Source of the DNA: Deltaproteobacteria bacterium | GTDB lineage: Bacteria; Desulfobacterota; Binatia; UBA9968 | Direction of reading: 5' to 3' | Length of the DNA: 38,084 nt | Assembly: GCA_005879605.1 (NCBI GenBank) | Contig: VBKE01000033.1 | Span: 1-38,084, forward strand | Shown: positions 25,503 to 36,988 of the stretch, in pieces | Position numbering within the stretch: position 1 is the first letter of the stretch | Layout: each line of letters begins with the position of its first letter | Program-made: the position numbers and the translations under genes | Notes under the pieces: model-generated | What the model was told of the DNA's origin: nothing | Database searches by the model: none | The model's input: only the letters and a program-made list of their open reading frames with translations

Positions 25503-26546
25503 TTACGAATTAAAAGTGACTCCTCGCCTGCCTTTTCTAATTTCCCCGATCACAAAATATCGTTCACCCATTTTCCGAAGTGATCGCGTGACGCCATCGA
25601 GATCTCTTTCATCTACCACTAAAATCATGCCGAGGCCATGGTTAAATGTCTGGTCCATTTCGTCAGAAGAAACGCGCCCGATGCTCCGAATGAGGCCGAA
25701 GATCGGCGGCACCTCCCACGCCTGGCGGTCGATCCACGCGCGTCGCCCTTCGGGCAAAATGCGGGGCAGGTTTCCGGGAATGCCGCCGCCGGTGATATGC
25801 GCCGCGCCCTTAATGGAATAACGCGAGAACAATGACCGAATGATCCGGGTGTAAATCCGTGTGGGCTCTAACAACTCCTCTCCCAACGTGCGGCCCAGCT
25901 CAGGCACCCGGTGGCCAATTTTCATGCGCCCGACGTCGAACAGGACCTTGCGCGCCAACGAGTATCCATTGCTATGGAGACCACTGGAAGGAATTCCGAC
26001 CAGCACGTCGCCCGCAACGATCTTCTTCGGATCCAGGATTTTGCTTTTGTCCACCACCCCGACGGCGAATCCCGCGAGGTCGTACTCGCCGTTGGGAAAA
26101 TCCCCGGGGTGTTCCGCAGTCTCGCCACCGATCAAGGCACAGCCTGCCCGGCGGCAACCCTCCGCAATCCCACGGACCACCGCTGCCGCCACCTCGACGT
26201 TTAATTTTCCGCAGACAAAATAATCCAGAAAAAAAAGCGGCTCGGCTCCTTGGGTGAGAATGTCGTTAACTCCCATGGCAACCAAATCAATGCCCACCGT
26301 TCCGTGTATTCCCGTCATGAAGGCGATCTTCAGCTTGGTTCCAACCCCATCGGTTGAAGATACCAGCACCGGGCGACGATAGTCCCGGCGCTTGAGATCG
26401 AACAGCGCGCTAAAACCACCTACTCCCGCCAACACGCCGGGCCGTTGAGTCTTCCGCGCGAGAGGAACGATGCGTCTGACCAGTTGATCGCCTGCTTCTA
26501 TGCTGACGCCGGCTTTGGCGTAAGTCATGCCTTGACTAGAAGCCAT
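25503..26546 (-). CDS. purM: Phosphoribosylformylglycinamidine cyclo-ligase PurM (AIR synthase)
   Basis: A 347-residue ATP-dependent enzyme that closes the imidazole ring to give aminoimidazole ribonucleotide (AIR). Typical strings are YAKAGVSIEAGDQLVRRI, SSTDGVGTKLKIAF (about 63-76), the ALIGGETAEHPG loop (about 137-148) and HITGGGIPGNLPRILP (about 253-268). The start at 26546 lacks a Shine-Dalgarno; Met7 (MTYAKAGVS) is closer to the usual family start but also has poor spacing. AIR is also the substrate of ThiC for thiamin pyrimidine, which is notable given the importer genes just upstream. Confidence 0.95.
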   Translation of the reverse strand: MASSQGMTYAKAGVSIEAGDQLVRRIVPLARKTQRPGVLAGVGGFSALFDLKRRDYRRPVLVSSTDGVGTKLKIAFMTGIHGTVGIDLVAMGVNDILTQGAEPLFFLDYFVCGKLNVEVAAAVVRGIAEGCRRAGCALIGGETAEHPGDFPNGEYDLAGFAVGVVDKSKILDPKKIVAGDVLVGIPSSGLHSNGYSLARKVLFDVGRMKIGHRVPELGRTLGEELLEPTRIYTRIIRSLFSRYSIKGAAHITGGGIPGNLPRILPEGRRAWIDRQAWEVPPIFGLIRSIGRVSSDEMDQTFNHGLGMILVVDERDLDGVTRSLRKMGERYFVIGEIRKGRRGVTFNS

Positions 26547-26622
26547 AAATATCGTGTGTGCTGGAATTTCCTATGGAACGGTTATCGATGCCAAAACATC
26601 ATAGCGCAGGTTGGAACCGAAT

Positions 26623-27417
26623 TCACATAGTGGAACCTGCGGACGCATCGGGTTTACTGGCGGCGGATGCCAGGAGGGCGCGAATCTTGAGCGTGTGCTC
26701 GCCAAATTGTGCCGAGCTCATCATCTCCATCGTTCTCGGCCTCGGCAAGTCGATGGCCAGATTCTCCAACAAGCGACCCGGCCGCGGAGACATCACGAAT
26801 ACGCGGTCGGAAAGAAACACCGCCTCCTGGATACTGTGCGTCACAAAGAGCACGGTTTTTTTCTTCTCTTGCCAAAGCTTCAGCAGCTCCAGGTCCAACT
26901 CATCGCGCGTCATCGCGTCCAGTGCGCCAAACGGCTCATCCATCAAGAGGAGCTGAGGGTCGGTCACCAGCGCGCGGCAGAGAGAAACGCGTTGCTGCAT
27001 CCCGCCGGAAAGCTGATGTGGATACATCTCCTCGAAACCTTTCAAGCCCACCAGTTGCAGCAACGACCAGGCCCGCTCCATGTGATCTCCCACCCCGAGT
27101 TTGGCAAATTCCACCGGCAACAGGATGTTGCCGAGGACCGATCGCCACTTCAGGAGCACCGGCGATTGAAACACCATGCCGACATTTTCGAGCGGCCCAT
27201 CGACAGGTTTGGCGCTGACGGAAACGCTTCCCGAGCTGGCGGGGAGTAGCCCTGCGATAATTTTGAGGAGCGTACTTTTGCCGCAGCCGCTGGGGCCTAC
27301 GAGGGAGACGAAACTGCCATCGCTGATCTCAAAGGAGACGCGATCCAGCGCGTTCACGAACTTCGCGCCGCCATGAAACACCCTGGAAACTTCTTGCACG
27401 GAGATGAGCGGCGGCAC
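26623..27417 (-). CDS. ABC importer ATPase, SsuB/TauB/ThiZ type
   Basis: A 264-residue ATPase of the nitrate/sulfonate/taurine/pyrimidine importer family. Walker A is GPSGCGKST (41-49), the signature LSGGMQQRVSLCRAL and Walker B LLMDEPFGALDAMTRDEL, with FVTHSIQEAVFLSDRV as H-loop and the family-typical SPRPGR after it. It starts with GTG at 27417 with no good Shine-Dalgarno, 27 bases after the binding-protein stop and behind a hairpin. With the two genes upstream it forms a complete importer. Substrate is undetermined. Confidence 0.88.
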   Translation of the reverse strand: MPPLISVQEVSRVFHGGAKFVNALDRVSFEISDGSFVSLVGPSGCGKSTLLKIIAGLLPASSGSVSVSAKPVDGPLENVGMVFQSPVLLKWRSVLGNILLPVEFAKLGVGDHMERAWSLLQLVGLKGFEEMYPHQLSGGMQQRVSLCRALVTDPQLLLMDEPFGALDAMTRDELDLELLKLWQEKKKTVLFVTHSIQEAVFLSDRVFVMSPRPGRLLENLAIDLPRPRTMEMMSSAQFGEHTLKIRALLASAASKPDASAGSTM

Positions 27418-27428
27418 GTTGCGGATGC

Positions 27429-27447
27429 TGAGGGTTTGATCCCCTCA
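27429..27447 (-). other. Intercistronic hairpin at the binding-protein stop codon
   Basis: TGAGGG and CCCTCA arms (27447-27442 and 27434-27429 on the minus strand) form a 6-bp stem with a 7-base loop. The binding-protein stop TGA is inside the first arm. Hairpins in this position in importer operons commonly protect the upstream message from 3' decay or lower read-through to the next gene. Confidence 0.5.
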
Positions 27448-28470
27448 CCTCTTGATGAACTGATTGGTGAATACTTCGTTCAGCGATACTTTGCGCGCGA
27501 CGTCAAAGAACTCATTGGTAACTTTGACCGTCTTCTCCATGATGTTAGGTCTCATGTATCCCAGTCCCGACTGCACCGATTCCGGCGGAATCATGACTTC
27601 ATAGAGAGCATTTTTCAATTGAAGCGTCGTCAGCGTTTGATCCAGCTCGGGCTTGTGTTTGAGTAAGATCTGCAGCGCTTCTTCCTGGTGGTCCCGACTG
27701 TACTGCAGCCCCTCCATGGTCCCTTCCACGTAAGCCCTCACGAACTCCGGCCGCTTTTTTATGTCGTCCTCCTTGACGACCAGTCCGCTGCCATAGATAT
27801 CGAGGCCCGTGTCCTTCATGTAGACCCGCGTCAGCTTGATTCCCTGCTTGGTTGCCGCTTGTTCCGCCACCTCGTCGTTCGAGGCGCGGAACATGATGAT
27901 AAAATCGGCTTTCTTCGCGACCAACGCCGCCGGTTGAATCGGCGCGGCGGTTTCTTGGATGCGAATGGACTTAAAATCAATCTTATTGATGCGGCAATAG
28001 GCCGGCATCAGAAACCATTGCGCCTGTCCCGGGCTGATGGCCAAGGATTTCCCTTCGAGATCCTTTAAGCCTTTGATCGCACCTTCATCCCGCCAGAGAA
28101 TCGTTGCGCCGACATAACCGAGTTGGCCGACCGCTACGACTCCCGTGCCGCGGGATCTAGCGACTATCGCAGTGGAGATATCGGCAAAGCCGAAATCAGC
28201 CCCGCCTGCGGCGATGTTGCGGACCGTATCGGCCGAGCCGCTGCCTGCCTGAATGGTGGCCGCGAGACCACGCTTGGCATAAAAACCTTTCTCCAAAGCA
28301 ACAAACCAAGGTGTATGCTTGCCGCCGAGAATAAAGTCCATGCGAATCGTGGCCGGTTTCAATTCTGCCGCGAAGGCTTGAACAACGCCGGCCGACAAGA
28401 ACCCTAGGATGAAGGCGTTGACGCATGCGATTTTGATTCCGCGTAGCCGCCCTACCGACGTCAACTGCAT
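27445..28470 (-). CDS. ABC importer substrate-binding protein, NMT1/THI5-like
   Basis: A 341-residue periplasmic binding protein. The N-terminus has a signal peptide (about 1-34, cleavage likely at AFA-AEL). The mature part follows the NMT1/THI5/SsuA pattern: IRMDFILGGKHTPWFVALEKGFYAKRGL, then IAAGGADFGFADIST, LEGKSLAISPGQAQ and the RAYVEGTMEGLQYSRDHQEEAL helix near the C-terminus. The family binds thiamin pyrimidines, sulfonates, taurine or nitrate analogues. The strong GGAGG lies 7 bases before the ATG. Its place between permease and ATPase and next to purM makes a pyrimidine or thiamin precursor one reasonable guess, but not more. Confidence 0.85.
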   Translation of the reverse strand: MQLTSVGRLRGIKIACVNAFILGFLSAGVVQAFAAELKPATIRMDFILGGKHTPWFVALEKGFYAKRGLAATIQAGSGSADTVRNIAAGGADFGFADISTAIVARSRGTGVVAVGQLGYVGATILWRDEGAIKGLKDLEGKSLAISPGQAQWFLMPAYCRINKIDFKSIRIQETAAPIQPAALVAKKADFIIMFRASNDEVAEQAATKQGIKLTRVYMKDTGLDIYGSGLVVKEDDIKKRPEFVRAYVEGTMEGLQYSRDHQEEALQILLKHKPELDQTLTTLQLKNALYEVMIPPESVQSGLGYMRPNIMEKTVKVTNEFFDVARKVSLNEVFTNQFIKR

Positions 28471-28486
28471 GATTCGACCTCCAGTT

Positions 28487-29335
28487 TCAGAAAGAGCCCT
28501 CGACTTGACGCACCTCGGCGCTCCACGGCGTCAGCCTCTTTTGAACCACATCGATGAGCCAGAAAAGCCCCAAGGATAACAGCGCGAGGATCAACAAGAT
28601 CACCAGCGCAAACGCGGTATCCAAGCTGTAGTTTGCTTGAAGTATCAGATAGCCCAGCCCTTCATTGGCGGCGACGAACTCCGCGACGATGGCGCCGGTC
28701 ACCGACAGGACAATGGCGACTTTAATTCCGGCGAACATATAGGGAAGCGAGTTGGGCAGACGGATCTTCTTGAAGACGTCGAACTGTGATCCACGATTGA
28801 TACGAGCCAACTCCAAGAGCTCGGGTTCTACTTCTTTGAGTCCGACAACGGTGTTGACCACGATGGGAAAGAACGCAACCAGAAAGGCGATCGCGATCTT
28901 GGAAAACAGTCCGTAGCCGATCCAAATGACCATCAGCGGCGCAAAAGCGCTCTTCGGCATGGCGTAAAGAATCACGATGAGCGGATAAATCGTATTCTGC
29001 AGATGGGGTGAGTAGACAACCGCGATTGCAAAGAAAACTCCGAGCACTAAAGAAAGGGCGAATCCGCCGACCGCTTCTGCAAATGTGATTAGAGAATGAT
29101 TTGCGAGGATCGGTAACTTTTTCATGAACGAGAGCCAGAGATCTCCGGGCGGCGGGAGAATGAAGGCCGGAATTTTGATTAGCTCGACCAGGATTTCCCA
29201 GAGTATCAAGAGTCCCGCGAAAAAAAGCAGCGGCTCGACAATGGTGCGCACGGGTAACTTCACGCGTTTGACTCCGCGCCAAACGTTAAAGGAAAGCCCC
29301 CGAGGTGTCAAGGAAATGGAGCGCGCAGCATGCAA
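28487..29335 (-). CDS. ABC importer permease, SsuC/ThiX type
   Basis: A 282-residue inner-membrane permease with about six transmembrane segments. The EAA-type coupling loop is seen at PELLELARINRGSQFDVFKK followed by IRLPNSLPYMFAGIKVAI, which contacts the ATPase. ILPPPGDLW near residue 60 is also family-typical. The frame opens with TTG at 29335, directly after the GNAT stop (TAA). GTG codons inside the first 30 residues are alternative starts, so the N-terminus is uncertain. It is translationally coupled to the GNAT gene. Confidence 0.87.
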   Translation of the reverse strand: MHAARSISLTPRGLSFNVWRGVKRVKLPVRTIVEPLLFFAGLLILWEILVELIKIPAFILPPPGDLWLSFMKKLPILANHSLITFAEAVGGFALSLVLGVFFAIAVVYSPHLQNTIYPLIVILYAMPKSAFAPLMVIWIGYGLFSKIAIAFLVAFFPIVVNTVVGLKEVEPELLELARINRGSQFDVFKKIRLPNSLPYMFAGIKVAIVLSVTGAIVAEFVAANEGLGYLILQANYSLDTAFALVILLILALLSLGLFWLIDVVQKRLTPWSAEVRQVEGSF

Positions 29336-30496
29336 TTAGGGTTCTTGGTATTCCGGTTTGAGCTGGCTCCGATCGAGCAACAATTCCCGTTTTTGCCGGA
29401 CCAGCTCTCTTTCCTGCTGCAGGTAGTGCTGCACGGCCCGGCGAAACTTACCGTCAACGACGTAATGGGCGCTCACTGTCGTGCGCGGGTCGAGCCCGCG
29501 CAATTGTTTGAAACTCCCGCCGGCGCCGGCTTCAAAGCGTCCCAAGCCCAAACGAATGCAATGCTCGATGGCCGAGTAGTAACAGACGTTAAAATGGAGA
29601 AAGGGTAGATCCTCGAAAGCGCCCCAATACCGTCCATACATCGCTTTATCGTCACGCACATTGAAGGTTCCCGCAATGACCTTACCATCGCGTTCCGCCA
29701 GCATAAGGCAAACATGCTGGGGTAAGCGGCGGTGCACTTCGTCGAAAAAATCCTGGGTCAGGTACTGCCGCCCGTAATAGAGTCGATCCACGTGGGTCTT
29801 GTAGAGCCGATACATCGTCCGTAACTGCTTCTGCGTCAGCTCCTCTCCTTCGACGGCGCGAATGACGATTCCCGTTTGAAAAACCTCGCGCCGCTCGCGC
29901 TTGATTTTGTTTCTGCGATCGCTGCGAAAACTCCCCAGGTAGTCGTCGAATGAGTTGAATCCGCCGTTCTGCCATTGAAACTGGAGACCGAATCGCGGCA
30001 TGAAGCCGACTTCCTCCAGCGCCTCCCGTTCCTCTTCCACGCAAAAATTCACATGCACAGACGAAATCTTGTTGTCGGCTGCAACTTTTGCGAGCGCTTG
30101 TCCCATAAGTCGGATCAGTTGCCGCCGGTCAGTGCCGTTTGCGGTAAGAAAACGATGTCCCGTGACGGGAGTAAAAGGTACGCCCACGAGCATCTTCGGA
30201 TAATATTGAAGGCCCAGACGATGCGCTGCATCCGCCCATTCATAATCGAAGACGAATTCGCCCATGCTGTGAAGCTTGAGATACATGGGACAAGCCGCGA
30301 TAAGCCGGTTATGCCGTTCGACAATGAGATGGTGCGGCAACCAGCCCGTTTCCTCGTTCACACAGCGGCTTTTTTCCAGGCTGTCCAGCCAATCCCATTT
30401 CATGAACGGCGAGCCATCCCCTAGTAGGCTATCCCAATCGGGCTGCGACACAGCAGAAATCTCGCGAATGATTCTGATGGCAAGGTTGTCCGGCAT
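29336..30496 (-). CDS. GNAT-fold acyltransferase, FemAB-like (DUF482/COG3146)
   Basis: A 386-residue protein of the DUF482 family (peptidogalycan-biosynthesis-like, GNAT fold). Diagnostic strings are DGSPFMKWDWLDSLEKS (about 27-43), EFVFDYEWADAAHRLGLQYYPKMLVGVPFTPVTGHRFL spread over about 80-117, and FGLQFQWQNGGFNSFDDYL followed by RRNKIKRERREV. The end has HLNVC-like FNVCYYSAIEHCIRLGLGRFEAGAGG. The reaction is unknown; the group may transfer acyl or aminoacyl groups. It leads the seven-gene run, its promoter lies only a few bases before the ATG, and no Shine-Dalgarno is seen. Confidence 0.83.
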   Translation of the reverse strand: MPDNLAIRIIREISAVSQPDWDSLLGDGSPFMKWDWLDSLEKSRCVNEETGWLPHHLIVERHNRLIAACPMYLKLHSMGEFVFDYEWADAAHRLGLQYYPKMLVGVPFTPVTGHRFLTANGTDRRQLIRLMGQALAKVAADNKISSVHVNFCVEEEREALEEVGFMPRFGLQFQWQNGGFNSFDDYLGSFRSDRRNKIKRERREVFQTGIVIRAVEGEELTQKQLRTMYRLYKTHVDRLYYGRQYLTQDFFDEVHRRLPQHVCLMLAERDGKVIAGTFNVRDDKAMYGRYWGAFEDLPFLHFNVCYYSAIEHCIRLGLGRFEAGAGGSFKQLRGLDPRTTVSAHYVVDGKFRRAVQHYLQQERELVRQKRELLLDRSQLKPEYQEP

Positions 30497-30505
30497 AGAA
30501 AGCCA

Positions 30506-30514
30506 ATTTTACCA
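30506..30514 (-). promoter_or_regulatory. Extended -10 promoter of the GNAT-importer-pur operon
   Basis: On the minus strand TGG then TAAAAT (30514-30506) is an extended -10 with five of six matches. No good -35 is seen at 17 bases. Transcription would start at about 30499, about three bases before the ATG at 30496. Confidence 0.45.
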
Positions 30515-30620
30515 TGAGCGGTTCGTCAAACATACCGGAAAGACGAGAGTTTTTTGCGGCAGAGGGGCAGGATGTCGCCCGATGCTACCCTCTGGCTCAA
30601 CCGCTGGACCGACGCGACTC

Positions 30621-30649
30621 TTGACAACCCGCGGAATCGACCTTATTCA
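30621..30649 (+). promoter_or_regulatory. Predicted promoter of the DUF1178 gene
   Basis: A perfect TTGACA (30621-30626), 17 bases and TATTCA (30644-30649, three of six). The 12-base string CTTGACAACCCG is identical to the typA promoter, and the -35 to ATG distance is nearly the same (36 versus 37 bases). Confidence 0.45.
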
Positions 30650-30656
30650 TTCACCC

Positions 30657-31100
30657 ATGGTTGTCTACGACCTCATCTGCAAGAAACAACACCGTTTCGA
30701 AGCCTGGTTCCCAAACTACGAAGAATACCAAAAGCAGGCCGATAAAAAGCTGATTTCATGTCCGACCTGCGGCAGTACTGGAATTGAGAAGTTGCCCCAC
30801 GCCTGCGCCGTTCATGTCAAAAAGGAGCAGCCGGCACCCGTTCCAAAAAAGACCGAGAAAGCTCCTCCAGGACCACCGTCACCGGCTGAGTTCAAAGAGA
30901 TGCTGCTTCGAGTCCATCACTACATCAAGGAAAACTTCGAAGATGTAGGTTCGCGTTTCGCCGAGGAAGCGCGGCAGATCCACTGCGGCAAGACTGAAGA
31001 ACGCCCGATTCACGGCACTGCCACACCGGAGGAGAGAGCGGAGCTGACCGAAGAGGGTATTCCGTACGCCATTCTGCCAAAACCCGAACTGGATAGTTAG
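30657..31100 (+). CDS. DUF1178 zinc-ribbon protein
   Basis: A 147-residue cytosolic protein of the DUF1178 family. It opens with MVVYDLICKKQHRFEAWF, typical of the family, with Cys8 and then Cys35/Cys38 in ISCPTCGS, a probable zinc site. A Pro/Lys-rich linker (about 55-85) leads to a helical C-terminal half with VGSRFAEEARQIHCGKTEER, IHGTATPEE and EEGIPYAILP. The start at 30657 is chosen because the protein homology begins there and a promoter ends just before; the longer open frame is not supported. No function is known for the family. The aminotransferase gene follows after 153 bases. Confidence 0.85.
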   Translation: MVVYDLICKKQHRFEAWFPNYEEYQKQADKKLISCPTCGSTGIEKLPHACAVHVKKEQPAPVPKKTEKAPPGPPSPAEFKEMLLRVHHYIKENFEDVGSRFAEEARQIHCGKTEERPIHGTATPEERAELTEEGIPYAILPKPELDS

Positions 31101-31111
31101 TTTTCTTTCGG

Positions 31112-31163
31112 ACAAGCCATTCCTTTTTAACCATCCACCGCGCGGTCACCAACGATGGCTTGT
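31112..31163 (+). repeat. Inverted repeat in the leader of the aminotransferase gene
   Basis: ACAAGCCAT (31112-31120) and ATGGCTTGT (31155-31163) are perfect 9-bp inverted copies. The 34-base interval contains the palindrome ACCGCGCGGT. The stem could form in an RNA that reads through from the DUF1178 gene. A TATCAT (31191-31196, five of six to -10) lies just downstream and may start the aminotransferase message, in which case the repeat lies upstream of that start. Confidence 0.45.
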
Positions 31164-31253
31164 TGAATTCGTTTTCGTAATGCGAGTGGTTATCATGACT
31201 CGTTTCAAGTGCGCGCTTCTTCTCTTTGCAATCCTTTCAGTGAGGAATAAAAA

Positions 31254-32252
31254 TTGTCTAGCGTGACAAAAATACCGATATTGACCAGGGATGAAGCGAT
31301 CGCCCGTTTGCAGGACGCCGTTCACGCCAAAGCGGCGAATTTTTACGCGATGTATTCGAGCGCGCTCGGCGGCATTGTCACGGATCCGGCCCTCATGGTG
31401 CTGCCCCTGGACGATCACATGGTGCATCGCGGTCACAGCGTGTTCGACACCGCAACACTGACCGGTGGCATGTTGTATCAGTTGGACCCGCATTTGGATC
31501 GGCTGCTACGCTCCGCCGAACTCGCGCGCGTCCCGCTGCCGTTTCCGAGAGAAGAGTTGCGCCAGATCATTCTAGATACGGCAGCCGCCAGCCGCCAACG
31601 CGAAGGTTCGGTCCGTTACTGGCTATCCGCAGGGCCAGGGGGCTTTGGCCTCGGGCCGGCCGAATGCGTTGGCAGCAGCTTTTATGTGATCGTGTTCAAC
31701 CAGGAACTTTATCCGGCCAGCTACTACACCGACGGCATGAAAGTCATTACCAGTAACATCCCCATCAAACCGCCGCTTTTCGCTCGCATTAAATCGACCA
31801 ATTACTTGCCGAACGTGTTGGTCGTGCTTGAGGCGAAGGATCGAAGCGCGGACAACGGCATTTTTATCGATCAACGCGGTATGGTAGCGGAAAGCTCGAA
31901 TATGAATGTCGCCTTCGTTACCAAGGATCGCGTATTTCGCCATCCCGTCTTCGACGCGATACTTTCCGGCATTACGATTCAAAGAGTGCTACAGTTTGCT
32001 GAGCGGTTGGTGCAACAGGGAGATTTAAAAGAGATTCGGCTGGCTGATGTGTCCGTGAGCGAAGGAAGGGAAGCCGCCGAAATGATGCTGATCGGCAGTT
32101 CCATCAAGATCGCGCCTGTGGTCGAATGGGACGGCCGACCGATCGGTGACGGGAAACCCGGCCCGATCGCGAAAATGCTACTCCAACTCTGGGAAGAGGA
32201 TGTGCGCTCGGCGGCCGATCAACTCGTCCGTGTTCCCTATCCTGAATTATAA
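31254..32252 (+). CDS. Class IV PLP-dependent aminotransferase
   Basis: A 332-residue fold-type IV aminotransferase (branched-chain amino acid / D-amino acid / 4-amino-4-deoxychorismate lyase family). The PLP lysine is Lys180 in FARIKSTNYLPNVLV, and the glutamate that contacts the cofactor ring is in MVAESSNMNVAFV. HRGHSVFDTATL near 58-69 is the usual family opening. The start is TTG at 31254, chosen from the GAGGA site seven bases before; the next start codons are less well placed. Exact substrate cannot be assigned from sequence, since several activities share these motifs. It converges on metH with only 14 bases between stops. Confidence 0.83.
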   Translation: MSSVTKIPILTRDEAIARLQDAVHAKAANFYAMYSSALGGIVTDPALMVLPLDDHMVHRGHSVFDTATLTGGMLYQLDPHLDRLLRSAELARVPLPFPREELRQIILDTAAASRQREGSVRYWLSAGPGGFGLGPAECVGSSFYVIVFNQELYPASYYTDGMKVITSNIPIKPPLFARIKSTNYLPNVLVVLEAKDRSADNGIFIDQRGMVAESSNMNVAFVTKDRVFRHPVFDAILSGITIQRVLQFAERLVQQGDLKEIRLADVSVSEGREAAEMMLIGSSIKIAPVVEWDGRPIGDGKPGPIAKMLLQLWEEDVRSAADQLVRVPYPEL

Positions 32253-32266
32253 TTGACCGCTGCAGC

Positions 32267-35952
<3,686 letters not shown>

Positions 35953-35956
<4 letters not shown>

Positions 35957-36945
35957 TTTATCGCTTTCGTAATCCGCCGCGCGTTTCGTCTCGTGGGTAT
36001 GACGGCCCGCGCGACGAAGATTTCTACCGGGCGATTTCCGTTCCGAACCATTTTCTCGCCGGCGTAAGCGCCGGTGAGTTCATAATGCACTTCAGAGGCT
36101 CCGGTTTCTCCGAACCACGATTCAATCGATGCTCGCTTAAAACCCAACCAGCGGTGCGCCATTTGGTCGCGCATCCAGTCCTGGTTGTGTTCCACCAGGT
36201 CGACGAGGATGACGGAGCCGCCGCCGCGCGTGATCCGGCAAAGCTCTGCCATAGCGAGCTTTGGATCGGGCAGAAAATGCAGCACCATGACACAAAATGC
36301 CGCGTCGACGCTATGAGATTCCACGGGTAGCTTGAGGGCGTCACCCCGGCGGAACTCGACGTTCCGAAGCTCTCTCTCTTTAGCGACTTCTCTCGCCCGC
36401 CGTAACATTTCCTGGGAGAGGTCCACGCCGATGACTTTTCGGGCGAAGCGCGCGAGCTCGAACGTCAAACTCCCGGTTCCACAGCCGATGTCGGCAAGAA
36501 TCAGATCCTTGGGCAGGAGCTTCTCGATCGCTAGAGAAGCGACCCGATCATCAAAATAACTCTTGCGAATTCGCTCCCAATCACCGGCTACGGACTCGAA
36601 ATAGCTCTGTGACCGGTGCAGCCGGCGGCGCCGGCAGTCTTCGAGACGCGCCTGGTCGCGCTTGGCTTCCGGCAATTCTCCTAACCGGGCCTGCAGCGAC
36701 CTGAACAGCTCGCGCGCCGGCTCGGGCATATCCTCACGAACGGAAAAGTAAACATTCGTGCCTTCCTTTCGGTCCCGCACGAAGCCGGCATCGCGGAGAA
36801 TCGCGAGGTTGCGCGACACCGAAGACTGAACCGAGGCCACCACTTCTTGGACTTCTCCGACCGTCAGTTCTTCCTCGGAAACGGCGGCCAGGACCCGCAA
36901 CCGCAACGGGTCCGCCAAGGCTTTCAAAGTGCGGACAAACTCCAT
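35953..36945 (-). CDS. ArsR-family regulator fused to a SAM methyltransferase domain (SahR-like)
   Basis: A 330-residue two-domain protein. Residues 1-72 are an ArsR-type winged helix ([20 protein letters not shown], then [19 protein letters not shown] as recognition helix). No Cys metal site of ArsR metal sensors is present. Residues about 115-310 are a class I SAM-binding fold with ADIGCGTG (151-158), [10 protein letters not shown] and [12 protein letters not shown]. Fusions of this kind are known beside methionine-cycle genes, and the SahR regulators respond to S-adenosylhomocysteine; the match to SahR is inference. The start at 36945 is preferred over ATG 36984, since the promoter and a palindrome lie between them. 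It directly precedes metH with coupled translation and probably regulates its own operon. Confidence 0.85.
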
Positions 36946-36951
36946 ATTAGA

Positions 36952-36981
36952 TCCATCACAATATATAGATATTTCGATGGA
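36952..36981. promoter_or_regulatory. 30-bp operator-like palindrome upstream of the regulator-metH operon
   Basis: A perfectly centred inverted repeat of 30 bp with 12 of 15 pairs matching. The outer arms are TCCATC (36952-36957) and GATGGA (36976-36981), and the AT-rich core is AATATATAGATATT (36960-36973), all around the same centre (36966/36967). It covers the predicted -10 element, as expected for a repressor site. Confidence 0.7.
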
Positions 36982-36988
36982 CATGCAA
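36960..36988 (-). promoter_or_regulatory. Predicted promoter of the regulator-metH operon
   Basis: On the minus strand TTGCAT (36988-36983), a 17-base spacer and TATATT (36965-36960, five of six). The start would be near 36953, about eight bases before the ATG at 36945. The -10 is inside the palindrome. Confidence 0.5.

Noticed and set aside
30276..30656. A long extension of the DUF1178 frame
   Set aside because: It overlaps the GNAT gene on the other strand, and family similarity begins at ATG 30657.
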